A stretch of DNA of 5,439 bases, from positions 1 through 5,439 of the forward strand of contig JACQEV010000277.1 of the NCBI GenBank assembly GCA_016200385.1, in the 5' to 3' direction. This document shows positions 1 through 5,225 of the stretch, piece after piece; the first letter of the stretch is position 1, and the number at the start of each line of letters is the position of its first letter. Under the pieces are notes generated by a model. The model saw nothing but the letters and a program-made list of their open reading frames with translations. It made no database searches and had not been told where the DNA came from. This DNA is from Candidatus Methylomirabilota bacterium (lineage in GTDB: Bacteria > Methylomirabilota > Methylomirabilia > Methylomirabilales > Methylomirabilaceae). The translations under genes were made by a program, and so were the position numbers.

Positions 1-41
1 AGCCGCCGCCGAGCGCCGGCACCTCCAGGAACTCCTTGGGG

Positions 42-623
42 ATGAACCGCTCCGTGTGCGGCTGGCGGCCCTGGTTGCAGTCCCGCCGGTACGGGAGCTC
101 GGGCGTCCTCTTCTTCCGATCGGGAGATTGGCGGCAAAACCTGAGAGATGCTCTGGGCGCCGTGCTCGTCGTTGGCCTCGTGGGTCAGAGCATCGTGGCG
201 GTGGGATGGCCTGAATCACTCTCGCTCATCCCGGTGATCTATTACCCGGAGAGCAGGACCTGGCACGTGACCGGTGCGCTCTTCCTGTTTGGAGGTCTGA
301 TCCTCCTTGTCCTTGCGCAGCTTCATCTCGTCGCCTCGTGGCGGATCGGTATTGACGAAGGAACGAGGCCTGGCCTCGTGACGAGCGGGCTTTACCGCTT
401 CTGCCGCAACCCAATCTTCCTCGCGATCCTCACTACGTTGACTGGCTTTATGGTGCTGGTACCGACTCGGCTTTCCGTGGTTTTGCTGCTCGGGGCATTC
501 ATCGGGATCCGGCAACAAGTTCTGACGGAGGAAGCGTATCTCCTGCGGACGTATGGAGGCAGCTATCGCGAATATGCGCGGCGCGTCGGACGATTCCTAC
601 CCGGAATGGGGCGACTGCGATGA
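42..623 (+). CDS. Isoprenylcysteine carboxyl methyltransferase (ICMT/PEMT-like) family membrane protein, probably 5'-truncated
   Basis: This is a polytopic inner-membrane protein of 193 residues from ATG 42; TTG 36 in the same frame is an alternative start, with AGGA at 27-30 upstream. The C-terminal half carries the family signature: SGLYRFCRNP (115-124), then EE (163-164), then YREYARRVGRFLPG (175-188). In ICMT-like enzymes this region forms the S-adenosylmethionine pocket. Hydrophobic stretches lie at about 38-54, 77-97, 125-140 and 143-157. Bacterial members are mostly of unknown substrate, so I give no specific reaction. The family-like part begins at about residue 8 (WRPWLQSRRYGSSG). 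Homologues, as I recall them, usually have a membrane segment before that point, whereas the DNA here encodes a short polar stretch. The frame is also open to the window edge without hydrophobic content. The gene therefore looks 5'-truncated or fused at a recombination junction. It ends 28 nt before an attC site, so it is the upstream cassette gene. Family confidence is high; start and functionality are uncertain. Confidence 0.75.
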   Translation: MNRSVCGWRPWLQSRRYGSSGVLFFRSGDWRQNLRDALGAVLVVGLVGQSIVAVGWPESLSLIPVIYYPESRTWHVTGALFLFGGLILLVLAQLHLVASWRIGIDEGTRPGLVTSGLYRFCRNPIFLAILTTLTGFMVLVPTRLSVVLLLGAFIGIRQQVLTEEAYLLRTYGGSYREYARRVGRFLPGMGRLR

Positions 624-650
624 TGTGCTGGTCACGAGGAGCGCGTGAGC

Positions 651-720
651 GCCTAACTGCAGCTTGTAGGGGACGGCACCTCGCGTTGCTCGGCGCCGCC
701 GCTGAACCTGGGCGTTGGGC
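651..720 (+). other. attC: attC recombination site (integron cassette), between the methyltransferase and lspA
   Basis: The 70-bp site starts with GCCTAAC (651-657, matching RYYYAAC) and ends with GTTGGGC (714-720, matching GTTRRRY). Just inside the right end, GCTGAACCTGGGC (701-713) has the look of a canonical L'-spacer. GCCGCC (695-700) pairs imperfectly with GACGGC (672-677), giving the folded hairpin that integron integrases recognise. Recombination would cut between G714 and T715. The position fits: it falls just after one gene's stop codon and just before the next gene's start. I infer function from pattern only; the integrase is not in the window. Confidence 0.8.
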
Positions 721-1325
721 GATCCGGAACGACGGACGAGACGAATGACGAAGAGGCTCGAGCTCGCTGTGCTGGTTATTGCGGCGCTGGGCTGCATAGG
801 ATGCGACCAAGCGACGAAGTCGCTGGCTACGGCGGTGCTACGAGGTGAAGCGCCTCGTGTGTTCCTATCGGGTGCGCTTGAAGTCCGCTACGCCGAGAAC
901 ATCGGCGGATTCCTTAGCCTGGGTGCGAGCCTGCCTGCTCACGTCCGGTACTTCGCCTTCGTCCTCGCCGCCACTGTGGCTCTCCTCGGGCTTGTCGTCC
1001 TCATCTTCCGCGACGCTTCTCTCGCCCTCCCACAACTCCTTGCCGTGGCGTGTGTGTTCGGTGGAGGCGTAGGCAATCTCATCGACCGCCTCGCGTTCGG
1101 TTACGTCCGGGATTTCACAGTGCTTCACATAGGCCCCCTGAGGACTGGTATCTTCAACCTGGCGGATGTCGCGGTGACGCTCGGCAGCGTAGCGCTCGTG
1201 CTCTTGAGTCGGCGAGGCGGTCGGTCGTCCAACACACCGCTGAACCCGACGGCCCGCTCCGCACGTGGCCCCGATGGCGAGTAGCTGCGTTCGGCTGCTC
1301 CGCGGGCCGCGGCTGACTCTCCTCG
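715..1325 (+). mobile_element. Complete integron gene cassette carrying lspA
   Basis: The segment between the two predicted attC cleavage points (G714|T715 and G1325|T1326) is 611 bp, a normal cassette size. It holds one gene in the usual orientation, reading toward its own attC. The gene starts 30 nt inside the cassette and its stop codon (1282-1284) lies inside the downstream attC, a common arrangement. I see no internal promoter ahead of the gene, so expression would depend on read-through from upstream. The boundaries follow from the attC calls and share their uncertainty. Confidence 0.72.
745..1284 (+). CDS. lspA: Lipoprotein signal peptidase (signal peptidase II, LspA), encoded in a gene cassette
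   Basis: LspA is the inner-membrane aspartic protease that cleaves the signal peptide from prolipoproteins after lipidation of the +1 cysteine. It is the target of globomycin. This 179-residue copy has every family block in order: DQATK (21-25), ENIGGFLSLG (51-60), GGGVGNLIDRL (106-116), then VRDF (121-124) and GIFNLADVAVTLG (135-147). The catalytic aspartates are D114 and D141. Four hydrophobic segments (about 5-20, 67-88, 94-112 and 138-155) match the family topology, and the length is slightly above the roughly 165 residues usual. I chose ATG 745 over TTG 715 because 715 lies inside the attC site. A purine-rich GGACGAG sits at 734-740. The last 18 or so residues (from about SNTPLNPTARS) are translated attC sequence and probably dispensable. 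The copy lies in a mobile cassette rather than next to ileS, so it is probably additional to the housekeeping gene. Confidence 0.93.
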   Translation: MTKRLELAVLVIAALGCIGCDQATKSLATAVLRGEAPRVFLSGALEVRYAENIGGFLSLGASLPAHVRYFAFVLAATVALLGLVVLIFRDASLALPQLLAVACVFGGGVGNLIDRLAFGYVRDFTVLHIGPLRTGIFNLADVAVTLGSVALVLLSRRGGRSSNTPLNPTARSARGPDGE

Positions 1326-1331
1326 TTAGGC
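1227..1331 (+). other. attC: attC recombination site downstream of lspA
   Basis: The 105-bp site begins with GTCCAAC (1227-1233, RYYYAAC) and ends with GTTAGGC (1325-1331, GTTRRRY). Inside, GCTGAACCCGACGGCCCGC (1239-1257) faces GCGGGCCGCGGCTGA (1302-1316). GGCCCGC (1251-1257) and GCGGGCC (1302-1308) form a perfect 7-bp stem around a central variable loop. The predicted cleavage point is G1325|T1326. It overlaps the 3' end of lspA. The end boxes, size, arm structure and gene-relative position all agree with attC; I have not run a covariance search. Confidence 0.82.
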
Positions 1332-1345
1332 ACGGATAGCCTTGT

Positions 1346-1351
1346 AGGAGG
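1346..1351 (+). promoter_or_regulatory. Ribosome binding site of the decayed TfoX-like cassette gene
   Basis: AGGAGG at 1346-1351 lies 5 nt before GTG 1357, about 20 nt into the next cassette. This strong Shine-Dalgarno supports GTG 1357 as the ancestral start of the broken gene and shows the reading frame began well upstream of its recognisable domain. Confidence 0.6.
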
Positions 1352-1356
1352 TGGGA

Positions 1357-1692
1357 GTGAAGAAACGAACCGGGCGCGGGCCACAGGAGAGCGGGGGGCA
1401 TCCACAGGGTGGCCCAGTAGCGAGGACGCCGAAGTAGCGCGCAGCCCCTGCACCCCTTGTGGCTTGATTCGATCATGCGGTGGCTGCTCTTCCGGAGATC
1501 CAGCAGCGGAAGATGTTCGGCTATCCGGCGGCGTTCGTGAACGGGCACATGTTCGCGGGCGTGTTTCAGGCCTCGCTCTTCGTCCGGTTGGCGGAGAAGG
1601 AATCGATTGTCGAATCCGAGGCGAAGCTCTCAGTATGGCTCTCGAGGGCGTCGCGCTATGTCGCCAGCTTACCTTCAACGTCACGAAAGTAG
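1357..1692 (+). pseudogene. Decayed TfoX/Sxy N-terminal-domain-like gene
   Basis: Starting at GTG 1357, one reading frame runs for 111 codons to TAG 1690-1692 but is interrupted twice: TAG at 1435-1437 (codon 27) and TGA at 1465-1467 (codon 37). On either side of the TGA the frame reads PLVA*FDHAVAALPEIQQ, then RKMFGYPAAFVNGHMFAGVF. As I recall them, intact relatives have LVALFDRAVAALP followed by RKMFGYPAAFVNGNMFAG, so the TGA probably replaces a Leu codon. The protein resumes with the family C-terminus, VESEAKLSVWLSRASRYVASLP. The central block usually present (a PMPGRPM..EYVVLP-type motif, 25 to 30 residues) is absent between RLAEKE and SIVESEAKL, which suggests an in-frame deletion. GTG 1480 would give a 70-residue fragment lacking both the N-terminus and that block. 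The gene begins 31 nt after an attC cleavage point, so it is a cassette gene; no attC follows it. TfoX/Sxy-domain proteins include competence regulators, but this short type has no known role that I can assign. Confidence 0.72.
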
Positions 1693-1726
1693 GGATGCTG
1701 TCGGGATAGGGTAGGTCTTGCCGAAT

Positions 1727-1736
1727 ACCCGCGGGT
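1727..1736. promoter_or_regulatory. Short perfect palindrome just upstream of the CHASE2 gene
   Basis: ACCCGCGGGT is a 10-bp perfect palindrome ending 7 nt before ATG 1744. It lies in the 51-nt gap between the pseudogene stop and the operon start. It could be a small operator or hairpin limiting initiation, or chance in GC-rich DNA. I see no convincing -35/-10 pair in this gap, so the operon promoter is either inside the pseudogene or of an unfamiliar type. Confidence 0.2.
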
Positions 1737-1743
1737 CGCCACA

Positions 1744-3465
1744 ATGAATCCACTCGTCACGTTCTCCAGCCGGGTTCGCCAATGGGTGTCCGGGTTGTCC
1801 GTGCGGATGGTGACACGGTGGAAAACCACGTTCTATGTCTACCTGGCGGCCATCTTCTCGCTGCTGATCGTGGTCGATGCAGCCGTTCTCCATGTCACCG
1901 CGAACATGCGCCAGACCGCGTTCGACATGATGGTCCGCTATCGCCTCATCGTCCCAAAGCCTGACAAGGACATCGTCATCGTCGATATCAACGAGGCAAG
2001 CCTCGCCTCCATGGCGAAGGAGTACGGCCGCTGGCCGTGGCCACGGCAAGTGTTGGGAGAGTTCCTGGAGCACCTGGAGGAACAGCGCCCGAAGGCGGTG
2101 ATTTTCGACATCCTGTTCAGCGACCCGGATGTCTACAACCCCGATAGCGACACCTATTTCGCCGCCGCTGTGTCCAGGACGACCAACACGTTCTTTCCCA
2201 TGTTGCGTTTGGACGAAGCGAGCGATTCGCTGAGCCAGATCACGCCCGCGATGATTCCGGGTGTTGTCCCGCTCTCTGAAGCGGCCCAAGCGGGCGCCAC
2301 CATAGGAATCGTGCTTCCGCACTTCCAATCCATACTGCAAGGCGGACGACTGGGACTCCATAACATCTATCCCGATCCAGACGGCATCGCACGCGAATAC
2401 CTAGTCTACCGGAACGATTACGGCTGGAAGGTGCCTTCCCTGCCGGCCCGTGTGATTCGTGAACTCGGGTACCACGAACCTGCTGCCCGGCGCGTGCTGC
2501 TCAACTGGCGCGGCAAGCCCTTTTCCTTCCAGACGGTGACCTTTAGCAGCGTGTTCAACGATATGATCAGCAAGGACAGGACACGTCCACAGAATGAGTT
2601 CACGAATAAGATCGTGCTGATCGGCTCCACGGCGCCAAGCTTGTTTGATGTCAAACCCACTCCTATGAGCCGCCTTCACCCGGGTGTCGAAATCCTGGCC
2701 ACGGCGATCGACAACATGAAACAGGGTGACTATCTGCGCTATCCGGAAGGGCGCACCCTCTACCCGCTGCTCACCCTTCTCATTGTCTGGGCCACTGCCT
2801 GGGCCTTCTATCGTAACGTTGGGCGCGACAAGATCGATCCCCTGTTCGGCGCGTCCCAGTTCATCCTGCTGGGCGTCAGCTACGCCAGCATCAACTTCAC
2901 CAACACCTACATCAACCTGACCGGCCCCGTGACGGTCGGACTGGCCTACTTCACCATTGCCCGCATCTACGCCACGGCTACCAGCAAGGTCCTGGAAACA
3001 AGCGCACTGCGGGCCTCCATGGAACGGGACGGCGAACTCGCCGCCTTCTTGTTGCTCATCCGTGTGGGGGAACCCGATAATGCCGTCGGTGAAGGCACGC
3101 TGAAAAAAATCCGCCACCGATTGGAGAAATCGGGCACCGAACCCAAGAGCGTGGAAATGCTCAAGGGCCGTCAAGAGGGCATCTGGGCCCTCTTTGAACA
3201 CACTCTGGCGGTGTCCTGGGTGATCCCGGCGCACGACCAAGCGGCCCGTGACCGTGTGACCAAGGATGTCGAGACCGTCACCGCCTCCCTCAAGGCGATG
3301 TTGCCAAGGTACCTCGGTCCGGGCACAAATGTCGCAACATGGTTTGTCCACGAAGGCCAGATCTCGGGTGGTAAGGCAGCAAGGGCCGGCTGGCGAGCAC
3401 TCTTCGCCGAGGCGCAACTCCGGTGGCACCAGGCCACCGCACACGATGGAGGAACCACATCATGA
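1744..3465 (+). CDS. CHASE2-domain membrane receptor with an unassigned cytoplasmic C-terminal domain
   Basis: This 573-residue protein has the CHASE2 receptor layout: one N-terminal membrane helix (about 30-52), an extracytoplasmic CHASE2 sensor (about 53-328), three closely spaced membrane helices (about 338-356, 368-385 and 393-411), then a cytoplasmic tail. Sensor hallmarks are IVIVDINEASLASM (77-90) with GRWPWPR (95-101), KAVIFDILFSDPD (117-129), YPDPDGIAREY (209-219), and NKIVLIGSTAPSLFD (288-302) followed by HPGVEILATAIDN (312-324). CHASE2 proteins usually end in a histidine kinase, Ser/Thr kinase, cyclase or GGDEF domain; the tail here (412-573) has none that I recognise. Its predicted beta-alpha-beta-beta-alpha-beta order and the FVHEGQISGGK stretch (534-544) loosely recall a class III cyclase fold without the metal-binding Asp residues; that is speculation. 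ATG 1744 has no good Shine-Dalgarno; ATG 1807 (M22) is a fallback and keeps the first helix. The stop overlaps the next start (ATGA), so it is the first gene of the operon. Confidence 0.88.
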   Translation: MNPLVTFSSRVRQWVSGLSVRMVTRWKTTFYVYLAAIFSLLIVVDAAVLHVTANMRQTAFDMMVRYRLIVPKPDKDIVIVDINEASLASMAKEYGRWPWPRQVLGEFLEHLEEQRPKAVIFDILFSDPDVYNPDSDTYFAAAVSRTTNTFFPMLRLDEASDSLSQITPAMIPGVVPLSEAAQAGATIGIVLPHFQSILQGGRLGLHNIYPDPDGIAREYLVYRNDYGWKVPSLPARVIRELGYHEPAARRVLLNWRGKPFSFQTVTFSSVFNDMISKDRTRPQNEFTNKIVLIGSTAPSLFDVKPTPMSRLHPGVEILATAIDNMKQGDYLRYPEGRTLYPLLTLLIVWATAWAFYRNVGRDKIDPLFGASQFILLGVSYASINFTNTYINLTGPVTVGLAYFTIARIYATATSKVLETSALRASMERDGELAAFLLLIRVGEPDNAVGEGTLKKIRHRLEKSGTEPKSVEMLKGRQEGIWALFEHTLAVSWVIPAHDQAARDRVTKDVETVTASLKAMLPRYLGPGTNVATWFVHEGQISGGKAARAGWRALFAEAQLRWHQATAHDGGTTS

Positions 3466-3983
3466 ACGTGGCAAGAAGCATGGCAGCCCTCTTGGCGACA
3501 TTCCTGCTCGCCGCGAGCAGCGCGCTTGCCGGAGAAGCAGGCACGGCCCTCAAGGCAGACGCCCTCAAGGCGGAGCCTTTCCGGGACGCGAAGACGGTCG
3601 GGTCGCTCACTGCGGGCGATACCGTGGAGATCCTGAAGAAGCAGGGCGGATGGTTTCAGGTGAAAAGCGCCAAGGGCAGCGGATGGGTTCGCATGCTCAG
3701 CATCCGGCGCGGTGAAGCCCGCAAAGGCAGCGGCGACGCCGAGGGGGTCCTCGGGCTGGCGTCGGGTCGTGCCGGAACCGGGCGCGTGGTCGCCACCACC
3801 GGCATTCGCGGTCTCGGCGAGGAGGACCTGAAGGCGGCCAAGTACAACGAACTGGAACTCAAAAAGGCCGAGTCCTTTGGCGCGACGCAGGCGGAAGCAC
3901 GGAAATTCGCCGCCGAGGGGAAACTCGTGGCACGGAAGGTGGAGTACCTCGCCGCTCCGGACGCAGCGAAGGGAGAACGGTAA
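3462..3983 (+). CDS. Secreted SH3b-domain protein
   Basis: This 173-residue periplasmic protein has a clear Sec signal peptide (MNVARSMAALLATFLLAASS start, predicted cleavage after ALA at residue 23). A bacterial SH3 (SH3b) domain follows at about 28-84: ALKAEPFRDAKTVGSLTAGD, then VEILKKQGGWFQVKS and GSGWVRM. The typical small-Gly-Trp turns are W64 and W75. SH3b domains often bind peptidoglycan or peptide ligands. The C-terminal half (95-165) contains TTGIRGLGEEDLKAAKYNE and a helical EARKFAAEGKLVARKVEYL segment that I recognise only as a conserved-looking extension. ATG 3462 is chosen because GGAGG (3448-3452) sits 9 nt upstream and the signal peptide begins there; the frame extends further upstream to TTG/GTG-type starts without support. 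It overlaps the CHASE2 gene by 4 nt and the M48 gene by 1 nt, so the three are probably co-translated. A role as periplasmic partner of the receptor or protease is inferred from context only. Confidence 0.85.
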   Translation: MNVARSMAALLATFLLAASSALAGEAGTALKADALKAEPFRDAKTVGSLTAGDTVEILKKQGGWFQVKSAKGSGWVRMLSIRRGEARKGSGDAEGVLGLASGRAGTGRVVATTGIRGLGEEDLKAAKYNELELKKAESFGATQAEARKFAAEGKLVARKVEYLAAPDAAKGER

Positions 3984-4873
3984 TGGGAAGCACGGTCAAG
4001 AACGCCCTTCTCTCTAGTATGCTCCTGCTCTGCGTTGGCGGGGCGGCACGCGCCGCCGATCCCTGGCAGGATTTGCTGAAGTCGCTCGAGCAGAAAGGCC
4101 AGAAAGAGACCGAACCCGGCCGACCTCAGTCGAGCCCCGGCGGGGGTCTGGACTTGGGGATTGTGCGTGCCCTCACCGGCTTCTCACAGGAGGAAGAGGT
4201 CGCCATCGGCCGCCAGGTCGCCGGCAACATCCTGGGCGCAGCCCCGCTGGTGAAGGACGCCAAGCTGCAACAGTACGTCAACCGCGTGGGGCGCTGGATT
4301 GCGAGCCAGAGCGAGCGTCCCGATCTCGACTGGCACTTCGGCGTGATCGAGTCGAATGATCTCAACGCCTTTGCGGCGCCCGGAGGCTACATCTTCGTCA
4401 CGGAGGGCCTCTACCGGTCACTGCAGAGCGAAAGCGAGTTGGCAGGCGTGCTCGCCCATGAGGTCGGCCATGTCATCAAGAAGCATCATCTCAAGATCCT
4501 CCAGCAAAGCCGACTGGTGGACATGGGTGGCAAGGTGCTTGCCAAACGGGTGGGTGAAAACGAGCACATTAAGAACCTGATCGGCAGCGGAGCAGAGATC
4601 TTTGCCCGTTCCCTCGACAAGAACGCCGAGTTCGAAGCAGATCGCGTTGCGGTGATCCTCGCCGCACGTGCCGGGTACGATCCTTTCGGATTGCCCACGG
4701 TGCTGCAAGACATCGGTCACGTGGCCAAGGATGACAATCGGGTCAGCCTGTTGTTCAAGACGCATCCGCATCCGGATGACCGGCTGGCTCAACTGGGCGA
4801 CGCCATAGGTGATCGGCTTGATGGGCTCAAAGGGCAGACGCTTGAGAACCGTTTCTACAGGATCAGGCCGTAA
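3983..4873 (+). CDS. Secreted M48-family zinc metalloprotease
   Basis: This 296-residue periplasmic metalloendopeptidase has a signal peptide (hydrophobic core 8-20, cleavage predicted after ARA at 24). No proper lipobox precedes C17, so it is probably soluble or peripheral rather than a lipoprotein. The catalytic motif is HEVGH (159-163), giving zinc ligands H159 and H163 and catalytic E160. The third ligand is E216 in AEFEADRVA (215-223). H261 in KTHPHPDDRLAQL (259-271) matches the regulatory or ligand-region His of BepA-type enzymes. NAFAAPGGYIFVTEGLY (128-144) is the standard M48 beta-hairpin ahead of the active site. There are no TPR repeats, so it is closer in size to LoiP than to BepA; those relatives act in outer-membrane protein quality control. 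ATG 3983 overlaps the upstream stop (TAATG), with GGGAG at 3971-3975 as Shine-Dalgarno. It is the last gene of the operon. Family assignment is firm; the substrate is unknown. Confidence 0.93.
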   Translation: MGSTVKNALLSSMLLLCVGGAARAADPWQDLLKSLEQKGQKETEPGRPQSSPGGGLDLGIVRALTGFSQEEEVAIGRQVAGNILGAAPLVKDAKLQQYVNRVGRWIASQSERPDLDWHFGVIESNDLNAFAAPGGYIFVTEGLYRSLQSESELAGVLAHEVGHVIKKHHLKILQQSRLVDMGGKVLAKRVGENEHIKNLIGSGAEIFARSLDKNAEFEADRVAVILAARAGYDPFGLPTVLQDIGHVAKDDNRVSLLFKTHPHPDDRLAQLGDAIGDRLDGLKGQTLENRFYRIRP

Positions 4874-4889
4874 GACACTGCAACTCGCA

Positions 4890-4949
4890 CCTCACACGGC
4901 TTCGATCGTTGCATCATCTTCTCCTGCACAGAAGCCAGATAGTGTGAGG
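4890..4949 (+). repeat. Inverted repeat (hairpin 1) after the M48 gene
   Basis: CCTCACACGGCTTC (4890-4903) pairs with GAAGCC (4931-4936) plus GTGTGAGG (4942-4949), a 14-bp stem with a 5-nt bulge AGATA (4937-4941) and a 27-nt loop. It begins 17 nt after the M48 stop. There is no T-run after it, so it is not a classical intrinsic terminator. It may protect the operon mRNA 3' end or belong to a mobile-element relic. Part of the right arm (4943-4951) can alternatively pair with CTCCTGCACA (4921-4930). Confidence 0.5.
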
Positions 4950-4953
4950 AGCC

Positions 4954-5007
4954 GACGTTGCCAAATACGTCAACTTTTTCCAGCAGATTGCTGCGCTTGG
5001 CAACGTC
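4954..5007 (+). repeat. Inverted repeat (hairpin 2): perfect 11-bp stem with an inner hairpin
   Basis: GACGTTGCCAA (4954-4964) and TTGGCAACGTC (4997-5007) are perfect reverse complements around a 32-nt loop. The loop contains a second hairpin, CAGCA (4981-4985), GAT, TGCTG (4989-4993). It follows hairpin 1 by 4 nt, so the two could stack as a structured RNA 3' end, or form a DNA cruciform or recombination site. No T-tract follows the outer stem; the T5 run (4975-4979) lies inside the loop. Confidence 0.55.
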
Positions 5008-5066
5008 CCGTACCCCGCACCCCGGTGGTGTCCGTCCCCCTGGGCTGGAACTGCTGGGCGTTAGAC
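4969..5066 (+). other. Possible degenerate attC site upstream of lexA
   Basis: The right end is convincing: GGGCTGGAACTGCTGGGC (5042-5059) followed by GTTAGAC (5060-5066, GTTRRRY), like the L'/R' half of attC sites. The left end is weaker: GTCAAC (4969-4974) is one base short of the expected GTCTAAC. CAGCAG (4981-4986) faces CTGCTG (5051-5056), as L boxes would. GGGCGT-TAG-ACGCCC (5056-5070) also makes a 6-bp hairpin followed by TTT, so this could instead be a weak terminator. It overlaps hairpin 2, which is unusual for attC. I treat it as a relic or half-site at best. Confidence 0.35.
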
Positions 5067-5152
5067 GCCCTTTCGATTCAGGGGCGAGGGCCGGATGCGA
5101 AAGTGGGCGGGGGAGTGGGCCATTGAGGCACACTGTGCTGAGTTGAGTTTTT

Positions 5153-5181
5153 TTGCTTGACTTAGTAGTCATTTGTATAAT
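5153..5181 (+). promoter_or_regulatory. Sigma70-type promoter of lexA, with flanking TAGTAG direct repeats
   Basis: A perfect -10 TATAAT (5176-5181) lies 17 bp after a modest -35 TTGCTT (5153-5158), within the most AT-rich DNA of the window. A better -35 match, TTGACT (5157-5162), is only 13 bp from the -10 and so poorly spaced. Transcription would start near 5188, giving a leader of about 79 nt. TAGTAG occurs at 5163-5168 and again at 5187-5192, 24 bp apart on either side of the -10. TTAGTAGT (5162-5169) equals the left half of the Xanthomonas-type LexA box, but the right half is missing. Autoregulation by LexA is typical of the family; the operator assignment is tentative. Confidence 0.6.
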
Positions 5182-5225
5182 ATTGGTAGTAGGTGTTCCT
5201 TTCCTCTAATTTCCCCTCATCCTCG

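Noticed and set aside
1..184. Minus-strand open frame running off the left edge
   Set aside because: It has no ATG or GTG start before the in-frame stop at 185-187, overlaps the methyltransferase, and could not be matched to a family; kept only as part of a finding.
865..1548. Minus-strand open frame of 227 codons across lspA, attC and the TfoX relic
   Set aside because: It spans two cassettes and an attC site, is antisense to well-supported genes, and is low-complexity with many Arg and Ser.
3103..3110. A7 run in the CHASE2 gene as a programmed slippage site
   Set aside because: The frame continues intact with a sensible protein on both sides, and no downstream stimulator is evident.
2401..3444. 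Long minus-strand open frame (347 codons) opposite the CHASE2 gene
   Set aside because: It lies wholly antisense to a gene with clear domain motifs, has no recognisable domain, and reads as a GC-rich shadow.
4013..4048. Lipobox in the M48 protease signal peptide (C17)
   Set aside because: The residues before C17 are L-L-L, which do not fit [LVI][ASTVI][GAS]C; an ARA cleavage site fits better.
5056..5073. GGGCGT-TAG-ACGCCC-TTT as an intrinsic terminator
   Set aside because: The stem is only 6 bp and the T-run is three bases; the GTTAGAC end is explained at least as well by an attC relic.
4855..5172. Minus-strand frame of 105 codons in the intergenic region
   Set aside because: It reads through both hairpins and the promoter, has no ribosome binding site or domain, and its composition is non-coding-like.
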